A stretch of 10,989 nt of DNA, from assembly GCA_902470455.1 (NCBI GenBank), contig CABRGI010000011.1, forward strand, positions 1 through 10,989, in the 5' to 3' direction. The notes below the pieces were generated by a model. It saw only the letters and a list, made by a program, of their open reading frames with translations. It searched no databases and was not told the DNA's origin. Positions 7,441-10,989 of the stretch are shown here, one piece after another. The DNA comes from an uncultured Parvimonas sp. (GTDB lineage Bacteria; Bacillota; Clostridia; Tissierellales; Peptoniphilaceae). The position numbers were made by a program, and so were the translations under genes. Positions within the stretch are counted from its first letter, which is position 1, and every line of letters starts with the position of its first letter.

Positions 7441-7727
7441 TACGATACATTCACTTATGCTTGTATACAAGCATAAGTATGAGATCTCTCCACTTAATTC
7501 GTTTCACTCATTTCGGTCGAGATGACGTATAAGGGAAATATCTTCGTTTGATAGCTTAACGTAAATGGTAAATAAACTTCAAAAATTTTTTAAAATTGCA
7601 TAGAAAACAAACTAATTCACGTCATAGCCCTTTGAAAAGTAAAGCTCCTGACATGTCATCTTGAGCGTAGTCGAAAGATCTCAACTATTGCTTGTTTACA
7701 AGCAATAGTAAGTCCTGTAAAGGACTT
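7432..7727. repeat. Palindromic hairpin-rich element, copy C (short form)
   Basis: About 296 bp, the most compact complete copy. The left arm has a 9-bp-stem hairpin (7432-7452, loop TAC), a perfect 26-bp palindrome (7453-7478, arms ACTTATGCTTGTA), GAGATCTC (7481-7488), TTCGTTTCACTC and TCGAGATGACGT. It lacks the GTCAGACC cassette and the extra right-arm segment. The right arm (7600-7727) ends in hairpins 7684-7709 and 7710-7727. Compared with A, B and D the second hairpin has changed T to A in one arm with the matching change in the other, and its stem is longer. The right end abuts the remnant of a GIY-YIG gene and lies 26 bp past the kinase stop. Confidence 0.87.
7600..7727 (+). repeat. 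Near-identical 128-bp direct repeat (right arm of copy C; partner 6967-7094)
   Basis: This is the partner of the arm in copy B, 125 of 128 bases identical with no gaps. It ends with hairpin stems ACTATTGCTTG and AAGTCC. Immediately after it the sequence passes into codons 1-6 of a GIY-YIG gene read on the minus strand. Confidence 0.9.
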
Positions 7728-7744
7728 ATATATACATAAAACAT
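7685..7744 (-). pseudogene. Truncated 5' remnant of a second GIY-YIG gene, running into repeat C
   Basis: An ATG at 7744 follows GGAG by 6 bp and opens 10 bp after the kinase stop. Its first six codons give MFYVYI, identical to the start of the intact GIY-YIG protein. The 19 bases 7726-7744 match 7364-7382 exactly, beginning at the start codon and ending at the repeat boundary. After codon 6 the frame enters the repeat hairpins and stops after 19 codons. The gene body appears to have been lost or displaced at the repeat junction. The evidence is short, so coincidence between two GIY-YIG-type starts cannot be fully excluded. Confidence 0.6.
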
Positions 7745-7753
7745 AATTTTCTC

Positions 7754-8656
7754 CTAATCTATATTAAAATAAACTTTTACACTTGTTCCTTCGCCTAATT
7801 TTGATTCCAATTTAACTTTTTGTCCTAGTTTATCCAAAATTTGTTTAACTAAAAATAGACCTATTCCCGTTGATTTTTGATTTTGTCTTCCATTAAATCC
7901 TGAATATCCCTTGTCAAAAATTTTCGGAAGATCCGAATCCTTAATTCCAATTCCATTGTCTTTTATTTCAAGATAGTTTTCTTTTTCGTTAAAAGATATT
8001 GAAACAATCCCATTCTTAGTATATTTTATTGCATTTGATAAAAGTTGTTCAATTACTACCATACACCATTTGCTATCCGTAATTACTTTTACATTAAGCT
8101 TTTCATATTCAAGTTTTATATTGTTTGAAATAAATAGAATTGCGTATTTTTTGATTAAAGGTTTAATAATATTGTCTAAATTCACAAGTGATATATCCAT
8201 ATCCGTATTGTGATTAGCCATTTTAAGATAGCTTAAAGCCATATTGGTATAGTCTTCAATATAAATCAACTCTTTTTTAATATTTTTTATATTTTCGTTT
8301 TCAATATCACTGTCACAGATTAATTTACCTGCAGTTATCGGTGTTTTTATCTGATGAATCCAAATTAAAAAATACTCTTGTAAATCTTTTTCTTTTTCTA
8401 AAAAGTCATTTCTTAAATTCAAATTAGCCTCTTCAAGTTCAAGTATATGATTTTTAAAATTTTCCTCTTTTTTATTTAGAAAAGCCATAAATATCAGATA
8501 TACGAAATAGAAAAAAACGACTATTTCAAAGGCTAAAAGATAATTTTCAAAGCCCAAATTCATAAGTAAAAAAACAACCCAGAATACTGATAATATAAAA
8601 ATTGTTGTTACCGTTACAGGTAAAATTTTTGAAATATAATTTTTAAATTTATCCAT
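7754..8656 (-). CDS. BceS-like intramembrane-sensing histidine kinase
   Basis: This is the sensor kinase of the peptide-antibiotic module. The 300-residue protein has two membrane segments (about 10-33 and 38-60) joined by only a few residues, so it has almost no extracellular sensor, as in BceS. A charged coiled coil (62-93) leads to the H-box FLIWIHQIKTP (96-106) with phospho-accepting His101. The WIHQIKTP form is typical of this kinase group. The ATP-binding domain shows the N-box EQLLSNAIKYT (203-213, Asn208), the G1 box DNGIGI (233-238), an F-box-like IFDKGYSG (246-253) and the G2 box STGIGLFLV (262-270). Such kinases detect drug through a BceAB-type transporter. GGAG precedes the ATG by 5 bp, and the start lies 2 bp after the regulator stop, so the two are co-expressed. 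Confidence 0.92.
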   Translation of the reverse strand: MDKFKNYISKILPVTVTTIFILSVFWVVFLLMNLGFENYLLAFEIVVFFYFVYLIFMAFLNKKEENFKNHILELEEANLNLRNDFLEKEKDLQEYFLIWIHQIKTPITAGKLICDSDIENENIKNIKKELIYIEDYTNMALSYLKMANHNTDMDISLVNLDNIIKPLIKKYAILFISNNIKLEYEKLNVKVITDSKWCMVVIEQLLSNAIKYTKNGIVSISFNEKENYLEIKDNGIGIKDSDLPKIFDKGYSGFNGRQNQKSTGIGLFLVKQILDKLGQKVKLESKLGEGTSVKVYFNID

Positions 8657-8658
8657 TT

Positions 8659-9339
8659 CTACTCCATTTTAGAATTTAGATAATATCCGCTTCCCTTTTT
8701 GGTTTGGATAAAATCATTTAAATTAATATCTGCAAATTTCTTTCTAAGTCTTGTTATATTAACTGCCAAAGTGTTATCGTCAATATAATCATCTCCATGC
8801 CAACATTTTTCCATAATTGACTCCCTTGAAGCAACTCCTCCTTTGGCTTTAAAAAGAGTTTCTAAAATCATTGTTTCCGTATTTGTAAGAGAAATCTCGT
8901 TGTCATTATATTTTACTTTATTCTTATCCATATATAAAAATACATTTGCAAAATTTAAAAATTCAAAGTCCTTTGTAAAATCATAGCTTCTTCTCAAGAT
9001 TGCTTTGATTTTTGCCAAAGTTACATTCAAATCTATCGGCTTAGTTATATAGTCGTCAGCTCCGAATTGAATACCCATTACAATATCGATATTTTCACTC
9101 TTTGAAGAAATGAAAATAATTGGAACATTTGAATGTTTACGAATTTCCTCACACCAAAAATAGCCATTATTATATGGCAACATAATATCCATTAAAACTA
9201 AATGTGGTTGGTATTCGACAAATTCTTCGACTATTTGATTGAAATTTGAAATCCCCTTTACTTCATAATTCCAAAGCAAAAGTTCCTTTTTCAACATTTC
9301 AAATATATTTTCATCATCTTCGACAATTAAAATTTTCAA
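8659..9339 (-). CDS. OmpR/BceR-like response regulator
   Basis: This is a DNA-binding response regulator, 226 residues with the TTG start at 9339. The receiver domain (1-115) shows the acidic pair Asp8-Asp9 in LIVEDD, phospho-acceptor Asp51 in LVLMDIMLP, Ser78/79 in FISS and Lys100 in DYITKP. The winged-helix output domain (about 130-225) contains SLTNTETMILETLF, ESIMEKCW and the recognition helix region NTLAVNITRLRKKF. A GTG at 9348 opens a longer frame, but it overlaps the AGGAG ribosome binding site; the TTG at 9339 lies 8 bp after that site and gives the typical start MKILIVEDD. It is first in a two-gene operon with the kinase. Its likely target is the palindrome at 5524-5551 in front of the transporter genes. 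Confidence 0.93.
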   Translation of the reverse strand: MKILIVEDDENIFEMLKKELLLWNYEVKGISNFNQIVEEFVEYQPHLVLMDIMLPYNNGYFWCEEIRKHSNVPIIFISSKSENIDIVMGIQFGADDYITKPIDLNVTLAKIKAILRRSYDFTKDFEFLNFANVFLYMDKNKVKYNDNEISLTNTETMILETLFKAKGGVASRESIMEKCWHGDDYIDDNTLAVNITRLRKKFADINLNDFIQTKKGSGYYLNSKME

Positions 9340-9383
9340 AAATATCACTCCTTTGAGTATTTTAACTTAAATTTCTATAAATA

Positions 9384-9412
9384 AGTATAGCATAATTATT
9401 ATTTTAGTTAAA
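9384..9412 (-). promoter_or_regulatory. Promoter of the regulator-kinase operon
   Basis: The minus strand reads TGCTATACT (9384-9392), an extended -10, with TTTAAC (9407-9412) as a moderate -35 at 17 bp spacing. The implied leader is about 40 nt. No TTACA-N4-TGTAA palindrome lies in this intergenic region, so I see no sign of autoregulation. Confidence 0.55.
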
Positions 9413-9440
9413 GTAAAATGTAGTAATCTAAAAGCAAATA

Positions 9441-9449
9441 TGGTAGAAT
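9441..9449 (+). promoter_or_regulatory. Candidate promoter of the plus-strand membrane protein gene
   Basis: TGGTAGAAT forms an extended -10 whose hexamer ends 37 bp before the ATG at 9487. The -35 position (TAGTAA) is weak. A TATAAT at 9453-9458 is an alternative -10. It is divergent from the regulator promoter, about 50 bp away. Confidence 0.4.
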
Positions 9450-9486
9450 TATTATAATAAAATTAAATTAGAAATAGGAGTAAAAA

Positions 9487-9960
9487 ATGAAAAATAAATT
9501 TGGAATATATTTAATGATAGGAATAATTTTTATATTGTTTTTGTGCTCAGGCTTTTATATAGCCTATACTGTCTTATCTTATAATGATTTATACATTGGT
9601 ACGTATATATTTTTTTCTTTATCAATTTTAGGTTATTTCGTTTTATCATATATTATTCTTACTAGAATTCTTTTTAAATTAAAATTTCACAACGAAATTA
9701 TTTGTTATTTTGAGGGCGATAAGTTATACACTTCAAATCATTTATTTCCTATTGATACAGATAATATTGAAGGTGTAAAAATTATATCTACTTCTAAATA
9801 TAGAAGCAATCGTGCTTATAAGGTAGCTATCAAATTAAAAGGTAGATTTTTTAGATATACTTTTGGAATTGGACATATCTCAGAGGATAAAGAGCAAAAA
9901 AAATATGACTATTTTTTAAAAGAATTAAAAAAACGTCATATTGATTATGAAATTAAATAA
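9487..9960 (+). CDS. Two-TM membrane protein with a cytoplasmic strand-rich domain, function unknown
   Basis: I do not recognise a named family. The 157-residue protein begins with two hydrophobic segments (about 7-31 and 37-62) and a short loop, then a soluble domain (about 65-157). That domain alternates strands and turns (EIICYFEGDKLYTS, YKVAIKLKGRFFRYTFGIG) and ends in a charged helix (EDKEQKKYDYFLKELKKR). Two N-terminal TMs followed by a strand-rich domain and a C-terminal helix resemble bacterial PH-like membrane proteins, but this is only a shape resemblance. AGGAG lies 7 bp before the ATG. The gene is divergent from the regulator-kinase operon and ends 3 bp from the end of the convergent acetyltransferase gene. 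Its location suggests, without proving, a tie to the envelope-stress module. Confidence 0.75.
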   Translation: MKNKFGIYLMIGIIFILFLCSGFYIAYTVLSYNDLYIGTYIFFSLSILGYFVLSYIILTRILFKLKFHNEIICYFEGDKLYTSNHLFPIDTDNIEGVKIISTSKYRSNRAYKVAIKLKGRFFRYTFGIGHISEDKEQKKYDYFLKELKKRHIDYEIK

Positions 9961-9963
9961 ATA

Positions 9964-10410
9964 TTACAATACAAATTTATAAATGCATTTATGAGTTTCG
10001 TTGTCATTTACTCTCATATCATTATCTTCAGGCAATTCAAAGATGCCTAAAAACTCTCCGTTAAGGTATTCGCATATCTTATTTGAAGCGTGGTTATCAG
10101 GATTTGTAGTGATATACAAATATTCCATATCATGCTTTTTTGCTAGTTCAAAAAGGAGTTTACAGGCTTTTGCTGAATAGTGATTACCTCTGTATTTTTC
10201 GTCGATTGTATATCCGATGTTGCCACCATAATATAGACCTTCGCTATGACCTATTCTCAAATCACATTTTCCTAATTTTTGTCCTTTTAAGTCGCATATA
10301 AAAAAGCTATAGGCGGGAACCCAATTAATTGCTAAATTTCCAGGATAAAATTTATCTAAAACTAATTTTATTTCATCATTTTGTAAAAAAGAAGTATCCA
10401 GATGTTCCAT
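9964..10410 (-). CDS. GNAT-family N-acetyltransferase
   Basis: The protein transfers an acetyl group from acetyl-CoA to an unknown amine. It has 148 residues from the ATG at 10410. Core GNAT features are the strand GNIGYTID (63-70), the acetyl-CoA pyrophosphate-binding loop RGNHYSA (74-80, motif A) and helix SAKACKLLFELAKK (79-92), strand LYITTNP (98-104) and NHASNKICEYLNGEFLGIF (106-124), typical of the C-terminal half. The longer frame begins at TTG 10422, which is part of the GGAGG ribosome binding site, so the ATG is preferred. The sequence resembles RimJ/RimL-like small acetyltransferases, but no substrate can be assigned. It is convergent with the 9487 gene, only 3 bp apart, with no terminator between them. 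Confidence 0.88.
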   Translation of the reverse strand: MEHLDTSFLQNDEIKLVLDKFYPGNLAINWVPAYSFFICDLKGQKLGKCDLRIGHSEGLYYGGNIGYTIDEKYRGNHYSAKACKLLFELAKKHDMEYLYITTNPDNHASNKICEYLNGEFLGIFELPEDNDMRVNDNETHKCIYKFVL

Positions 10411-10435
10411 AAGCACCTCCAAATTGATTTATTAC

Positions 10436-10444
10436 ATTTTACCA
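10436..10444 (-). promoter_or_regulatory. Extended -10 promoter of the acetyltransferase gene
   Basis: On the minus strand the sequence is TGGTAAAAT, an extended -10 placed about 25 bp before the ATG at 10410. No recognisable -35 lies at 16-18 bp, which is common for extended -10 promoters. The same TGnTAAAAT form is used in front of the ATPase gene. Confidence 0.5.
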
Positions 10445-10591
10445 AATTTTAAAGAAAAACTCTACTTGTTAATATAAGTATTTACTTTATGTTGATTGGA
10501 ATTTGATTTTGATATATCTGCGATACATTTACTTTTGCTAAAGCAAAAGTATGAGATCTCCAGTACAATTGTATCTAAAGATACAATTGCT

Positions 10592-10639
10592 CCGTCAGAC
10601 CTACTTTTGCTTGTAAACAAGCAAAGTTAGGGCTAGATT
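10592..10639 (+). repeat. GTCAGACC...GGGCTAGATT cassette, left end of copy D
   Basis: The flanks and the hairpin (10603-10627) match the cassette of copy A almost base for base from CGTCAGACC to CTAGATT, although the sequence just before it (the TAAA-loop hairpin) is unrelated to that in A. Confidence 0.75.
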
Positions 10640-10934
10640 CGCTCCATTCGTTTCACTCATTTCGGTCGAAATGACGCATAAGGAGAGTACTTTGTTTAAA
10701 AGCTAGACGTTAAAAGCAATAAATTTAAAAAAATATTAAAATTGTATATAAAACAAAATGTTTCATGTCATAATACTTCATAGAGAAATACCCATTAACA
10801 CATCGTTTCGACTTGAGCATAAAGGTAGTGAATATAACGCTAATCCTTATTTATAAAGATATAGAAAACTGAATAACTCACGTCATAGTAATCTGAAAAA
10901 CAAGTCTTCCTAATACGTCATCTCGAGCGAAGTC

Positions 10935-10989
10935 AATCTAGCCCTAACTTAGATTATTTACTTGTAAATAATCTATAGTAGGTCTGACG
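10935..10989 (-). repeat. Inverted cassette with a different hairpin, right end of copy D
   Basis: Read on the minus strand this is CGTCAGACC ... TTAGGGCTAGATT, the same conserved flanks as at 5671-5717 and 10592-10639. The internal hairpin has 12-bp stems (10950-10961 with 10964-10975, TAGATTATTTAC type) that share almost nothing with the TTTGCTTG stems of the other copies. The block ends exactly at the window edge. Confidence 0.75.

Larger units (their letters stand above)
10510..10989. repeat. Palindromic hairpin-rich element, copy D (long form), truncated by window edge
   Basis: At least 480 bp and continuing past the window. The left arm has an imperfect GTATC-type hairpin (10512-10528, loop TGC), the ACTTTTGC/TAAA hairpin (10531-10550), GAGATCTC (10553-10560), a 10-bp-stem hairpin with TAAA loop (10566-10589), the GTCAGACC cassette (10592-10639) and a TCGAAATGACGC version of the core motif. 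A decayed extra right-arm segment (about 10763-10812) and a spacer follow, as in copy B. The right arm has ACGTCATCTCGA then an inverted cassette reaching the edge. No open frame of note crosses it. It occupies most of the otherwise gene-free 10411-10989. Confidence 0.82.

Noticed and set aside
7424..7735. Target-site duplication around repeat C (TATAT on both sides)
   Set aside because: The flanks are AT-rich and low in complexity, and the right flank is the GIY-YIG remnant, so a match of this size is not evidence.
9961..9963. Terminator between the convergent membrane protein and acetyltransferase genes
   Set aside because: Only 3 bp separate the stop codons and no stable hairpin with a U-tract is seen at the ends; transcripts probably overlap.
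5571..10989. CRISPR array or retron-like locus
   Set aside because: The repeats are long, irregularly spaced and inverted, with no uniform short repeat-spacer pattern, no cas genes and no reverse transcriptase in the window.

Overview
The window is AT-rich throughout, uses strong GGAG/GGAGG ribosome binding sites, and carries gene families typical of low-GC Gram-positive bacteria (LytR-CpsA-Psr protein, FMN-dependent isopentenyl-diphosphate isomerase, BceAB/BceRS-type antimicrobial peptide module). It most likely comes from a Bacillota chromosome. An anaerobic-coccus-like lineage (Peptoniphilaceae/Tissierellia) would fit, but that is a guess from base composition and gene style, not something the sequence proves.

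Layout. (1) 1-2471, minus strand: a tight three-gene cluster with 10-11 bp gaps, isochorismatase-family hydrolase -> LCP cell-wall ligase -> type 2 isopentenyl-diphosphate isomerase (fni), which is cut by the left edge. (2) 2472-2687: a gap with a 16-bp-stem hairpin and a small palindrome. (3) 2688-5551, minus: a BceAB-type ABC transporter (ATPase then 10-TM permease, overlapping by 11 bp) with a control region holding an extended -10, an 11-bp-spaced direct repeat and a 28-bp palindrome containing TTACA-N4-TGTAA, a form I recall for BceR-type operators. (4) 5571-7727: repeat-rich region with three copies (A, B, C) of a palindromic, hairpin-studded, non-coding element, interleaved with a YjbR-like gene and a small GIY-YIG nuclease gene. 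(5) 7754-9339, minus: BceS-like intramembrane-sensing kinase and OmpR-family regulator. (6) 9340-10410: divergent promoters, a plus-strand two-TM protein of unknown function and a convergent GNAT acetyltransferase. (7) 10411-10989: a GNAT promoter and a fourth element copy (D) that runs off the right edge.

How the genes fit together. The kinase/regulator pair and the transporter look like one peptide-antibiotic sensing and detoxification module that is normally contiguous but is here split by about 2.2 kb of repeats and two unrelated small genes. The left cluster touches the cell envelope: LCP proteins attach polymers to peptidoglycan and Fni supplies isoprenoid precursors that could feed lipid carriers.

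The least explained part is the repeat family. The four copies total roughly 1.57 kb and share conserved motifs (GAGATCT, TCGAGATGACGT, a GTCAGACC...GGGCTAGATT cassette) in inverted orientation at the two ends. The hairpins between those motifs change sequence from copy to copy but stay self-complementary. Copies A, B and C each lie 9-26 bp past the stop codon of a minus-strand gene. Copy C abuts a remnant of a second GIY-YIG gene. No transposase is visible in the window.
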